NCBI GenBank assembly: GCA_928724745.1
Contig: CAKMXJ010000019.1
Location: 248,001 to 312,000, forward strand
DNA length: 64,000 bases
Source of the DNA: Anthracocystis setariae
Lineage: Eukaryota; Basidiomycota; Ustilaginomycetes; Ustilaginales; Ustilaginaceae
Reading direction: 5' to 3'
This document shows, one piece after another, positions 1-9,156 of this stretch (position 1 is the stretch's first letter; each line of letters starts with the position of its first letter). Under the pieces are notes generated by a model. It made no database searches. It saw nothing but the letters and a program-made list of their open reading frames with translations, and was not told where the DNA came from. Both the position numbers and the translations under genes were made by a program.

Positions 1-912
1 CCTAACGGTACCGTCAGGGTCCATAGAAGTGAAGGTTTGTACATCCCGACGTCGTCTATAACTTTCCTCGAGCTGACTTTGAACGGTATGGTATTCCGAT
101 CGGAGACCCTTCATTAAGACGGTGAAGCGCTTATTCCAGCTGACTTCAATGCCTCCAAGCTTAAGTTGTTCAACTAGCTTGGTGATTCGTGTGTTATAGG
201 CGGAGATAGTAGTCTTGTCTTGCTTAATGCTATTGAGCTGTGTTTCGAACTCTTCAATCTTGTATCGTAGCTTAGCGCTAAACGACTTCTCCAGATGCTT
301 CCATATTCCGTTAGCCGTTTCATGGTGGTTTACCATGGTTGCGATTTCGAGTGACATGCTCGACAGTAGGATACCGCGAGCGATAAGGTTGTAACGACGC
401 CAGTCTCGATACTCGTCAGTACCGGGAGCAGGTATAGGCGTTTCTGTCATGATGGCATCATAGATGTCTGGGCCCTTTTGCATTAGAGTTGTGATGCAGG
501 TGGCACGCCATTTGAAATAGTCGACAGAGTCGTCAAGGTCCGGGAGTTTTTGCCCGTTGGAGAGAAGCTGCGTAGCGAAATCGGAAGTAACCTTAGACAT
601 GTTGACAGATCTGTAAGGTTGTAACGGAGTTGATACCGTGCGTACCGACGAAGGTAGGGGCTCTTGAATAGGAACTTCGCTGTCTTGTACAGCGGAAACG
701 ATATTTTGTGTTGCAGATGAGGCTTCGCTGGTCACTACAGCGGGAACAGTGTTTTCGTTATTGCGAACTGTATGGTCTCTCGAGCGTCGCGATTGTGCGG
801 ATCGAGGAGGTACTGGGTCTCCGACGTCTGGAATCGAAAGAAGAGATCTTACTGGATTGTTTCTTGTGTTGTAGCGTCGGTATTCTCCCAGTCGTGAAGC
901 CGTTGGGCTCAT
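1..912 (-). CDS. Ty1/copia gag, 5' part (runs off left edge)
   Basis: Reading the minus strand from an ATG at 912-910 gives 304 uninterrupted codons to the window edge. The protein begins MSPT, like the complete copia at 41,041. From about residue 105 it has the layout of a copia gag domain (UBN2 type): a DYFKWRA segment, a WRRYNL segment, an IWKHLEKSF segment and a VLMKGL segment. The same elements occur in the same order in the complete copia (DYYTWKDK, DWLNAN, IWTTLEDRF, ILMKGL). The function is the nucleocapsid/capsid part of a gag-pol polyprotein. The next in-frame codon upstream of the ATG is followed by a TAG at 918-916, which fixes this start. Protease, integrase and reverse transcriptase lie outside the window, so it is unknown whether the element is intact. 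Confidence 0.85.
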   Translation of the reverse strand, partial: MSPTASRLGEYRRYNTRNNPVRSLLSIPDVGDPVPPRSAQSRRSRDHTVRNNENTVPAVVTSEASSATQNIVSAVQDSEVPIQEPLPSSVRTVSTPLQPYRSVNMSKVTSDFATQLLSNGQKLPDLDDSVDYFKWRATCITTLMQKGPDIYDAIMTETPIPAPGTDEYRDWRRYNLIARGILLSSMSLEIATMVNHHETANGIWKHLEKSFSAKLRYKIEEFETQLNSIKQDKTTISAYNTRITKLVEQLKLGGIEVSWNKRFTVLMKGLRSEYHTVQSQLEESYRRRRDVQTFTSMDPDGTVR

Positions 913-916
913 AACC
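901..916 (-). promoter_or_regulatory. Primer binding site, half tRNA-iMet type, containing the gag ATG
   Basis: The minus strand reads GGTTATGAGCCCAACG. This complements the anticodon arm of eukaryotic initiator tRNA-Met (GGGCUCAUAACC). Copia-like hemiviruses (copia, Ty5) are known to prime with a cleaved half tRNA-iMet at such a site. The gag start codon (912-910) is the complement of the CAU anticodon. The site at 41,037 matches. Confidence 0.75.
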
Positions 917-1396
917 TATTGGAAGTCGACTGCGTCAAGGGGCGACCTTGACGGTAGGCAGCCAGGTACGATGAGTCTATCGTCTGCCAAAGATACTATA
1001 ACAAGTAGCTAAGTCGCTATAGACCTCACACTGGTGGATGGGCGTATAGAGCTGGCTCTGTTGTTATGTCAGGCCAGTTAGATCCGTAACCAAGAGTGGG
1101 CGGTGACGTTAGGCAGCAGGCACGAAGGGGAGAGACCTATGTCGATACAACAGTAGCGACGTCGGTAAGGATCTGTAAGTAGCAGGCGTTATGATACGGA
1201 GAAGTTGGTAATGAATCGATTAAGGGGTCATCAACTGTGCGCTCGAAGTACGCCCTATAAATACACTTAGTCCCCTACATCGTCATTGCCAGTAGCGGTG
1301 TAGGGAACCCTATAGCGACGACGTTAATGACAAGACTCTTCGCTAAGTGTAAACAACAGTTGACCATCAACATAAACAAAGATGTTGACAATAACA
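917..1396 (-). repeat. Probable 5' LTR of the left-edge copia element
   Basis: The sequence directly upstream of the primer site on the minus strand should be the 5' LTR. It ends in AATA, the same terminal bases as the LTR of the complete copia at 40,092-41,036. The far boundary is uncertain, because candidate TGTT starts lie at 1396 and 1449 and the partner LTR is outside the window. The interval contains no convincing open reading frame. Confidence 0.45.
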
Positions 1397-1440
1397 TGAC
1401 CCGACGAGTAACATCCCGGTCAGGAATGTGATGAGGCACC

Positions 1441-2043
1441 ATGTCAACATCACGTGGGGACGTACAGTGCCGGCATTGGCTTTGGCACGCGCATAGTTTC
1501 CCCGCTGCCGAGTCCCGAGGAATTGTATTGTCGGCAACTATGCCGGAATATCACCGCACTAGTTATGGACATACTGACGTCTGTAGTGTCACGTCGATGG
1601 CTGACGCAGTAGGTGACCGTATATTTCAACAGAAATGTGGCGGCCGCACGATCTGGCGCGCCACACGTCATGAGTACGTCGGCGATAGCCCGTACACCAC
1701 GTTGGGAACGAACGAGCGGGCTGTGGTGCGTGCCCACCTATCGTACGCTGGGGGTCTCGGTTTGGGTGCGGTGCGGCGTCGCGATCGCCTGGTGGACTGG
1801 TTCAAGGAGCGTTCCTTCCACCTCGACGCTCGCGACGCCTTCTCGGCGGAGGGCACAATCGGAACCCAGGTGCGCAAAACCTTGGCGCGGTACCACCGCA
1901 AGAATCGTTCCTTGCTCGGCCAATACCTTCCGTGCGAGGTCATGGAAGAGGAGCCTAACTTCGAGGGTCTTGGCTGGTTTGTGGAAAGCCGTGGCGACGA
2001 TGAGGAGGAGGTTCGATACCACCGCCCTGAAGTCTTCCGTTAA
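1441..2043 (+). CDS. Orphan ORF, antisense and downstream of gypsy A pol
   Basis: An open frame of 200 codons starts at an ATG and ends at TAA (2041-2043). I recognise no domain. The C-terminal half is rich in charged residues (KTLARYHRKNRSLL, then an EEEP segment). It lies between the 3' end of gypsy A pol and the probable copia LTR and runs opposite to pol. That is the position and orientation of the spliced accessory gene in gypsy B (53,195-55,115). It lacks that gene's Cys cluster, and overlapping frames are also fairly open because the region is GC-rich, so it may not be a real gene. Confidence 0.22.
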   Translation: MSTSRGDVQCRHWLWHAHSFPAAESRGIVLSATMPEYHRTSYGHTDVCSVTSMADAVGDRIFQQKCGGRTIWRATRHEYVGDSPYTTLGTNERAVVRAHLSYAGGLGLGAVRRRDRLVDWFKERSFHLDARDAFSAEGTIGTQVRKTLARYHRKNRSLLGQYLPCEVMEEEPNFEGLGWFVESRGDDEEEVRYHRPEVFR

Positions 2044-2259
2044 CCTTCTTCCAGCAATTTGAGGTCGTTTCCGTTGTCTGCTTGTTGTGCTTGAGAACCT
2101 TCTGAATTTGTCGTGATGTCTTGAAACTTGAGAAAAGAGTGTGAGTATGTGGTGACGAGTGTTGATGGCGGCCAATTGAATATGCCATCGGGCCGCGGTC
2201 GCGTCACAGCGGCTGAGTGACCAGTACCGCGCCGCCTAATATTCAACGCGGCTGGGCAG

Positions 2260-5200
2260 CTAATTTGCCTGCCGCCTTCCAGCGGTTTGGAGTCGTCCCC
2301 CCCGCTTTTCCTCATACTCCTGAATGAGGTTTGGGCAGGCGAGAAGCTCCACGTACTCCCAAGATGCTTGCTCCTCCGGGTAGCCCTTCCAGAGTACGCG
2401 ATATTGTAGTCGACCGTTGACGGCGCGGTGTCCCGTGATAGCTTCCACCTCGTATTCGAGGTCTTCGTCGTGCAGAGGCGGTACCACCGCGCGCTCATGG
2501 CGTCCAACGAGCTCGCTGGACCTCCGCTTCTCGAGCATCGAGACGTGGAAAACGTCGTGGACTCGGAGCGACGCTGGTAGCTGAAGACGGTACGCTCTGG
2601 CGCCGATGCGTTCAACGATGGGGTACGGCCCAGCGAAGCGAGTGTCGAGCTTGGGACTCGGTCGACGAGTCTTCCAATTGCGTCGATTGACGTAGACAAG
2701 TTCACCAACTTTGAACTCGATGTCGAGGCGCTTCTTGTTGTACTGCTCAACCGCACGAGTTTGAGCCAATCGTACTTGGTCTTGTAGATAAGCCGTGAGT
2801 TCTGCTTCTGAACGAGCGAACTCAGCTCGTTGAGGGTCGAGCACGCCAGCACGCTCTGGTACTTCTGGATGCATCTTGGGATTCCACCCGTAACACGCAA
2901 AGAATGGTGAGACACCGAGACTGCTGTGTACCGTGTTGTTGTAGACATATTCGGCATTGGCTAGTAGTGAGGCCCAGTTGTCCTGCTCGTAGTTGCAATA
3001 CATACGGAGGTACTGTTCAACGACCTGGTTGACTCGCTCCGTCTGACCGTCCGTCTGCGGATGATACGCCGTCGACAGCGAGTGCTGGATTGAAAGAGAC
3101 TCGGTGTACCGCTTCCAGACCGCTGAGATGAATTGACGGCCGCGGTCAGAGACGATGTGCTCGGGTGTGCCAAACCGGCGGAACACATGTTGCTGGAGGA
3201 GCTTTGCAGTGCCAGCCGATGTGACGGTCTTGACCGTCGGCGTGAGCACCGCGAGCTTGGTAAGCCGATCGACGACGACAAGAATTGAGTCGTAGCCGTC
3301 GGAGAGGGGCAAGCCCTCAATAAAGTCCATGGATACCGATCCCCATGGTCTTGAGGGAGTGGCCAACGGCTTGAGCAGGCCGTACGGCCGATGACGGGGT
3401 GCTTTGTAGCGAGCGCAGACCGGGCAGCTCGCTACATAATCGGCGATCCAAGCACGCATTCCCGGCCACCAGTAGTGTCGCTGGGTGAGGGATAACGTTG
3501 CATCCCGACCTGGGTGGCCGGCGGTGATGCCGTCGTGACATTGTGTCATCACCATAAAACGCAAGTGTTCCACTGATAGCGACTGTTCGCTGGCAATCTT
3601 GGCTGAGCGTGTGTCGCGGTGTCCCTGCTTTCCGGCCAGCGTGACCCTGGGAATGACGAGACGGCCTTCACAATGCCAAAGACCGTCTTTGACTTCGAAA
3701 GGCGTGTGCTTGTGGAGCGCTTGGAGCTCGGTGTCGAGCGGTTGGAAAATGCGCACTAACTCCGGCAGGCCGCCCCTTACTATTGCCGCCATCGACGAAC
3801 GCGGCTGGATAGCCTCCACTAGGCCGCCGTCGGGCTGTAATCGGTCCGTTGACCTATTTTCCGGCAATGCAGTTTCGAAATTGCGGGGGTGGAGGAGCTG
3901 CCGTACGTTGTGTTCACGCTCCTCTGCCGACGGCTCCATATCGCTGCGTCGCGTCAAGGAGTCGGGCTCACCAGCCTTGTCTCCTGGTCGGTACTGAACG
4001 ACGAAATCGAAGTCGGCCAGTAATACAGCCCACCGAGCCTGTCGTCCGCTAATGCGTCGTTGCACTGTGAAGTACTTGAGCGCCTCGTGATCCGAGAGAA
4101 CGGAGAACCGAGACGGGAGCCCCGCCAGCATGTGTCGCCACTGATGGAGGCAGGCGACGATGGCGAGGAGCTCTTTGTCATGGATCTCGTAGTTTTTCTC
4201 AGCTGACGTCATCTTGCGCGAGTAGAAAGCCACGGGATGCCATCTGTTCTCCGTCTCTTGTTTGAGAACGCCGGCGATGGCGAAGTCGCTGGCGTCAGTC
4301 TCGAGGCGGGTTGACTTGTGATAATCGAAATGTCGCAGTACTCCGGCTGTCGTGAAAGCCTCGATGAGCTTGTGGAAAGCCTCAACTGCCTCCTCCGGCA
4401 ACTGAAACTTCTTGAAGCGCTCCGTAGGCTTGATGAGCGATGTGAGAGGCTTCGAAATGCGAGCGAAGTGTGATATGAAACGGCGATAGAAGTTCGCGAA
4501 ACCAAGGAAACGCTGGATATCATGAATTGTCTGCGGCAACGGCCACTCCCTAATGACTCGCACCTTCTCCTTGTCCATTTCGATGCCTCCTGGCGTGATG
4601 ATATAGCCGAGGAACTCGACGGTGTTGGTGTGGAAAGTGCACTTCGACAGTTTGGCGAAAAGTCGATTCGCTTGCAAACGCCGCAATACCTCGCGGACGT
4701 GTTCGACATGCTCGGCTTCATTGTCGCTGAAGATGAGGAAGTCGTCGAGGTACACCACGACGTAGACGCCGATGATGTCCCGGAAGATGCCGTTGACGAG
4801 AGACTGGAAGTGCGACGGCGCGTTTGCCAGCCCAAAAGGCATGACGAGGTACTCGTACAGGCCGAGCTGGGTGCCGAACGCCGTCTTCCATTCGTCACCG
4901 TCGGCTATACGTACCAGGTTGTACGCTGCCTTGAGATCGAGCTTACTAAACACCTTGGCATTCCTCAGTAGGAACAGCTGCTCCTCGATGAGCGGTAATG
5001 GCGCTCGATTCTTGACTGTGATCTCATTGAGCCCTCGGTAGTCGACACAGAGGCGGAGGCCACCATCCTTCTTCGGTACAAACAGCACTGGCGAGCGTGC
5101 GGGGCTCTTTGACGGCCGGATGAACCCCTTCGCAAGGTTCTCATCGAGGTACCTGCGAAGTTCCTCCATCTCCTTAGGCCCCTTGAGGTAGAGCGGGCCC

Positions 5201-6027
5201 TGCGGAGGTTTGGCTCCCGGCACGAGCTCAATGGGTAAGTCAGTGCTGGTACGAGGAGGTAACTTGTTGGCCTCGACTTCACTAAATACCGCCTCAAGAT
5301 CCCGATATTGCTCTGCGATCGACACTGGAGTAAGTGACTCCGGCTCCACCTCGATCTCAATGCCCTTGTCTTCGCCGGTCGGGACGAAGCCGAAGCTAGG
5401 CAGCGATGAGGGTGGAGCATCGATCAGCATAATGCCAATCGGTCCGTCCTGATAGGACGCTTGGACGAGCTGTTGGAATGAGACGAACTCGTTTCCGTGG
5501 ACAGTGATAACCGGCTCGTTAGAAGGTAAGGCGCGGCTGGTAACACTATGTGACGGGCCAAAGTCGTGTTTAACGCGGCTTAACGGATCCCGCTGCGCCG
5601 CGGTGAATTCAATTCGGCCCAAAGTCCAGTCGATCCTCGGCTGAAGTGTGCGAAGTTCCTGGTAGCCGATAATGAGATCGAAATCGCTAATGTCCGCGAC
5701 ATAGGCCTGCAACGGCGGTAAGGATTGCTCACCGATGTTGACCGTCAGCGTCGCATCGTGCATGATGGCTAGGCGATGGCCGCTGACGCCGTGGACCGCG
5801 GTGGGGTGGGGAGTGGTCTTGATGTTAATACAATATGTACGGGCGAAAGCACTTGAGAGAAGGGACAGTGAGGCTCCGGTGTCGGCCAGGATGCGAGCCG
5901 GGCACCCGTTGATGGTGCCGGTGACTTCAAGGACCGAGGGAAGAGATTTGGTCGAGAAACACAATGCACAGTTACGATATATACAGGGTGATGGCGACGG
6001 CGGTTGTAGGGCAAGACAAGCCATCAT
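2260..6027 (-). CDS. Gypsy A pol: protease, reverse transcriptase, RNase H, integrase, chromodomain
   Basis: This 1255-residue polyprotein copies the element's RNA and integrates the cDNA. Domains in order: aspartic protease with DTGAS near residue 49; reverse transcriptase with VYLDDF near 424; RNase H with ETDASDFA near 579; integrase zinc-binding region (GHPGRD...CPVCARYK) near 836-870, followed by its catalytic core; and a C-terminal chromodomain near 1186-1240 (YRVLWKGYP, then SWEY). The chromodomain places it among chromoviruses, which are known to target chromatin marks at integration. Its ATG overlaps the gag stop as ATGA, so translation probably restarts after gag termination. No frameshift or premature stop is visible. 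Confidence 0.93.
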   Translation of the reverse strand: MMACLALQPPSPSPCIYRNCALCFSTKSLPSVLEVTGTINGCPARILADTGASLSLLSSAFARTYCINIKTTPHPTAVHGVSGHRLAIMHDATLTVNIGEQSLPPLQAYVADISDFDLIIGYQELRTLQPRIDWTLGRIEFTAAQRDPLSRVKHDFGPSHSVTSRALPSNEPVITVHGNEFVSFQQLVQASYQDGPIGIMLIDAPPSSLPSFGFVPTGEDKGIEIEVEPESLTPVSIAEQYRDLEAVFSEVEANKLPPRTSTDLPIELVPGAKPPQGPLYLKGPKEMEELRRYLDENLAKGFIRPSKSPARSPVLFVPKKDGGLRLCVDYRGLNEITVKNRAPLPLIEEQLFLLRNAKVFSKLDLKAAYNLVRIADGDEWKTAFGTQLGLYEYLVMPFGLANAPSHFQSLVNGIFRDIIGVYVVVYLDDFLIFSDNEAEHVEHVREVLRRLQANRLFAKLSKCTFHTNTVEFLGYIITPGGIEMDKEKVRVIREWPLPQTIHDIQRFLGFANFYRRFISHFARISKPLTSLIKPTERFKKFQLPEEAVEAFHKLIEAFTTAGVLRHFDYHKSTRLETDASDFAIAGVLKQETENRWHPVAFYSRKMTSAEKNYEIHDKELLAIVACLHQWRHMLAGLPSRFSVLSDHEALKYFTVQRRISGRQARWAVLLADFDFVVQYRPGDKAGEPDSLTRRSDMEPSAEEREHNVRQLLHPRNFETALPENRSTDRLQPDGGLVEAIQPRSSMAAIVRGGLPELVRIFQPLDTELQALHKHTPFEVKDGLWHCEGRLVIPRVTLAGKQGHRDTRSAKIASEQSLSVEHLRFMVMTQCHDGITAGHPGRDATLSLTQRHYWWPGMRAWIADYVASCPVCARYKAPRHRPYGLLKPLATPSRPWGSVSMDFIEGLPLSDGYDSILVVVDRLTKLAVLTPTVKTVTSAGTAKLLQQHVFRRFGTPEHIVSDRGRQFISAVWKRYTESLSIQHSLSTAYHPQTDGQTERVNQVVEQYLRMYCNYEQDNWASLLANAEYVYNNTVHSSLGVSPFFACYGWNPKMHPEVPERAGVLDPQRAEFARSEAELTAYLQDQVRLAQTRAVEQYNKKRLDIEFKVGELVYVNRRNWKTRRPSPKLDTRFAGPYPIVERIGARAYRLQLPASLRVHDVFHVSMLEKRRSSELVGRHERAVVPPLHDEDLEYEVEAITGHRAVNGRLQYRVLWKGYPEEQASWEYVELLACPNLIQEYEEKRGGRLQTAGRRQAN

Positions 6028-7697
6028 TCGGTTGTCCCACGCCCATTTCCCTCGTCGTCAGGATCACCATCGATTCGGTCGTCGTCGGCAAGAGCTGGAA
6101 GATCTTCATAATCAAACGCCTCCTCTTCCTCTTGATCTTCGACGTCCTCTTGTGCCACGACGTCCTCTTGTGCCACATAGGCTCGAGGTCCCGGCCGTCG
6201 TGGCGCTCCGGTGGCCGTCTCACGGGCCGGCTGAGGGCAGTCACGCACCCAATGACCCTCTTTACCACATCGCTTGCACGTGGTGGCGCCGAAAGTCGTC
6301 GGCGAGCGATCGTATACGACGGGCAGGCGTTGGGCCAGATGGGGCGGTAACGGCCAAGGCCGCGCTGGGGAAGGGGTAGCTGCAGCCGGTCGTGCCTCCA
6401 CGGCGGACGGTGCTATGACCCGCCCGGCCGCTTTTGCACCATCAGCGGTCGGGGCATGAGCTCTTCCAGCCGCCGAGGGGAAATCGTACCGCAGTGAGTT
6501 TGAGGTCGGCTGAGCAAGGCTCGCTGCACCGCCTTGGTACGTCTGTTGCGCTAAGACCCGGTTGCGATCCAAATCTTCCACCTCGCGGTAGAACTCCCAT
6601 AACGTCTTCGGCGACGTACGCTCGAATTGACGCTGGAGGGTTGGAGTCAAACCCCGCCGGAAAAGGTGAAGTTTGAGGTGCTCGTCACTCATGCCAGCTC
6701 GCTCCTCGAGGGTCCTGAACGCTTCGACATACTCGCTTGCAGCGCCTGGCTTGTCGTTTGCGAGGCGCAGAGCATAGAGTTTATTGAAAGCGTCCAGCTT
6801 CTCGTCGTGAACTCCGTAGAGTTGCTTGAGCCGGTTGACGAAAAGAGTCCAGTCACCGAACAATGCCCCCGACTGGGATGGGTTGGCGCGAAGCTTCGAC
6901 CGATACCAAGTGAGAGCCCGGCCCTTGAGATGCGGTCCCAGGAACTGGATCCTCTTGCGGCCGTCGGACATCTCTTGATACCGGAACCAGGCCTCGACCT
7001 GAATGAGCGACATCTCCAGGTCGTTCTCTTGCCAGTCGGGGAAATCGAGCTTCGGGTCACTCTTGGTAGTGTTGCGCTCGAGGGTTGCTTCCCGTGCCGG
7101 CGTTATGGGATGGTCCCAGGCGGGACGCCGGCCGGTGGAGGTTGAGTACAGGTCCTCCTGACTATACTCGTCGTTCCAGCGTAAGGCTGACGCCACTGGC
7201 CGACGGGCGGGGGTGGAACTGCCCAGCGGAACAGAGCGCCGTGGGTCGTCGTGCATGCTGTACGATCCCATCTCTTGCGCTCCAATTCCAGGGGCGACGG
7301 CGACGACCTCAGGCTCACCTCCTCGGCGTAGGACTGGCTTGATCTGCTCTCTGAGGTCTGCGATCTCGGCCTTGAGCGCGAGGATCTCTTCCTGGTGTGC
7401 CATTTGAGGTCGCGCCGAAGCTGGAGTAGCTGTCAGGGGCGTGAACGACGGCTTTGAGCCGGTCGCTTGGTCCATGAGCGTGTAGAGCTTCTCCTGGAAG
7501 CGGAGCCGGTCTTGGCTCTCTTTCAGCATGGCCTCCTGACGACTGGTTTCGTAAATCATGCGCTGGGTATGGACCTCCCTCATCTGAAGTCGTATGTCCT
7601 CAATTAAGCCTTGCAGCAATGGTTCTGGGTTCGCTGCAGGAGGCGACGAAGCCCGACTGCGAGGAGTACTGCCTCGCGGCGCGGCTGCGTCGGACAT
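6024..7697 (-). CDS. Gypsy A gag
   Basis: This 557-residue protein forms the particle shell. The central region (EAWFRYQEMSD, WTLFVNRLKQLYG) is the Ty3/gypsy gag core (retrotrans_gag family). Near the C-terminus lies a zinc knuckle, CKRCGKEGHWVRDC, which fits CX2CX4HX4C. The tail is acidic, with a doubled VAQEDV segment. The N-terminal start at 7697 gives an Ala/Ser/Pro-rich leader. The TGA stop (6026-6024) shares bases with the pol ATG (6027-6025). The segment WPLPPHLA just before the knuckle recurs in the accessory protein of the complete copia. Confidence 0.9.
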   Translation of the reverse strand: MSDAAAPRGSTPRSRASSPPAANPEPLLQGLIEDIRLQMREVHTQRMIYETSRQEAMLKESQDRLRFQEKLYTLMDQATGSKPSFTPLTATPASARPQMAHQEEILALKAEIADLREQIKPVLRRGGEPEVVAVAPGIGAQEMGSYSMHDDPRRSVPLGSSTPARRPVASALRWNDEYSQEDLYSTSTGRRPAWDHPITPAREATLERNTTKSDPKLDFPDWQENDLEMSLIQVEAWFRYQEMSDGRKRIQFLGPHLKGRALTWYRSKLRANPSQSGALFGDWTLFVNRLKQLYGVHDEKLDAFNKLYALRLANDKPGAASEYVEAFRTLEERAGMSDEHLKLHLFRRGLTPTLQRQFERTSPKTLWEFYREVEDLDRNRVLAQQTYQGGAASLAQPTSNSLRYDFPSAAGRAHAPTADGAKAAGRVIAPSAVEARPAAATPSPARPWPLPPHLAQRLPVVYDRSPTTFGATTCKRCGKEGHWVRDCPQPARETATGAPRRPGPRAYVAQEDVVAQEDVEDQEEEEAFDYEDLPALADDDRIDGDPDDEGNGRGTTE

Positions 7698-8885
7698 GTC
7701 GAGTACGGGGCGCTGTTTGAACGATCCACTCTAATGTCAGCGGTCGGGCGCCTGGTAAATAGGCCGATCTTGTTTCGAGAGCGGTGCGGTCCTGTTGGGC
7801 TGGGCCGCCGAGTTTGGGTTACGCGCCTGCGCAACTGGGTAGTACGAGGTGGGTTGCGCAGATACGTCGGCGGTCCGATAACGACGACTAGGCCGCACTC
7901 GACTCGACGGCGGTGGAGTGTGGGCCTCTCAACCGCGTTCGACCTATTACCGACTGACGCTGTTGGCGCTCCGTTCAGCGGCAGCACGGCGTACTCGGTA
8001 TTACGGTGTGTTAGCTTGGTGTCCCGCAAGCGCTCTTGACGAGACAGGAAGCTGTTTAGATGATTAGGTGAACACTGGGAGTGATCACCAAGCTGTTACG
8101 GCGACGGCTTAGGGCCTGACGTCCCGATGTCAGCTTGTAGGCAGCGTTTACGCGCTGCGGTGTCGATACCGGTACCGACGAGGTCTAGCTGTTCTCCGAC
8201 TTGAACGGAGGCACGCGAGGAAGCTGCAATGCTACTTGTATTGCAACTTACTGAACTAGAAACTGAATGATCGTGAAGACGTCGTTAAGAATAGATACTG
8301 AGCTGAAGACTGGTGTTGTAAGAAGTAGAGTGGATGAGGAGCTCATCCACTACGAGCCAGGTGAGGAGACATTAAGTATGACAGCTCCAAGCCCCTATGG
8401 AAAGGCCGATCCAGCGCTAGCCTATTGTCTAGCTGCACGGCCTGCGTGTGCGCATGTACTGACCGTGATACAAGCAGCTGATCACCTCCAAGCCTCTGAG
8501 AGCGCCTGAGATGGTGTCCCACCTCTGCTGATCACCTCGAGACGGTGTTGTCGCGATCCGGCGTCTCTGCGATGTCGAACAGCCGCAATCCGACTATTAT
8601 GAACAGAAGCGGTCGAAAGAGATTCTTAGAGCCGCACTCACTACGAGCGCGGCCGAGAAGCGTGTTTTCCACCGCTCCAACTTTGCCCCCGTGAGTATCG
8701 ACGCTACTCAATACGCCGCAATGCCGGCATCATACCTCCTCTCCTCCAATGCCCGGGCGTCCGAGTATGACTCTATCGACCGCGCTTGAGCTGAGGGCGG
8801 CCAAAAAGCGAGTTTTCCGCCGCCTGGGCTTCGCCGCCTGTGACAAAGGTTTGGCTTGCTTGCAAGCCTCCACACGCATTAATTA
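7698..8885. other. Gypsy A leader/5' flank; no gene seen
   Basis: Upstream of gypsy A gag I see no convincing gene, primer site or LTR boundary. A hairpin with arms GTGGATGA and TCATCCAC lies at 8330-8350. The 80-codon frame at 8267-8509 is too short and featureless to call. Confidence 0.4.
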
Positions 8886-8908
8886 CACCTTTTTTCAATC
8901 AATTTCGG

Positions 8909-9062
8909 AATTCGGACTGTCAACTTCGATAACAAGTTCGGTAGCAACGCTGCTTTTCGGTACAGTTGTTCGGTATCATGTATGCTATTCGGTAAGATAC
9001 ACATCAAGTTCGGTAATGCTAGCTTACAAGTTCGGTACAACAAGCGTGTTCGGTAACCAAGT
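8909..9062 (+). repeat. Subterminal repeats of transposon 1 (TTCGGTA motif)
   Basis: TTCGG or TTCGGTA occurs about eight times at roughly 15-25 bp spacing just inside the left TIR. Complementary copies (TACCGAA, TTACCAAA, ATTCCGAATTCC) lie inside the right TIR at 10,325-10,470. Arrays like this are typical transposase-binding sites. Confidence 0.65.
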
Positions 9063-9156
9063 AGTTCCTTGAACACTTTAAGATGATGGTTTCGCAATCA
9101 AATGATGTTGACAAGACAGTTACAATTACGTGTGACAATGAGCGCTAAACTACAGT

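Larger units (their letters stand above)
2260..7697 (-). mobile_element. Ty3/gypsy chromovirus A, internal gag-pol region
   Basis: Gag and pol of one chromovirus lie head to tail on the minus strand. I could not find a matching pair of LTRs by eye, either between 900 and 2250 or between 7700 and 8880. The 3' LTR may have been lost or displaced by the neighbouring copia insertion. Both ORFs are open throughout, so the coding part looks intact. Confidence 0.8.

Noticed and set aside
2040..2957. 305-codon minus-strand ORF overlapping gypsy A pol
   Set aside because: It overlaps the integrase and chromodomain region of pol in another frame and has no recognisable content.
1450..8300. LTR pair for gypsy A
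   Set aside because: I compared both flanks for shared TG...CA segments and found no convincing repeat.
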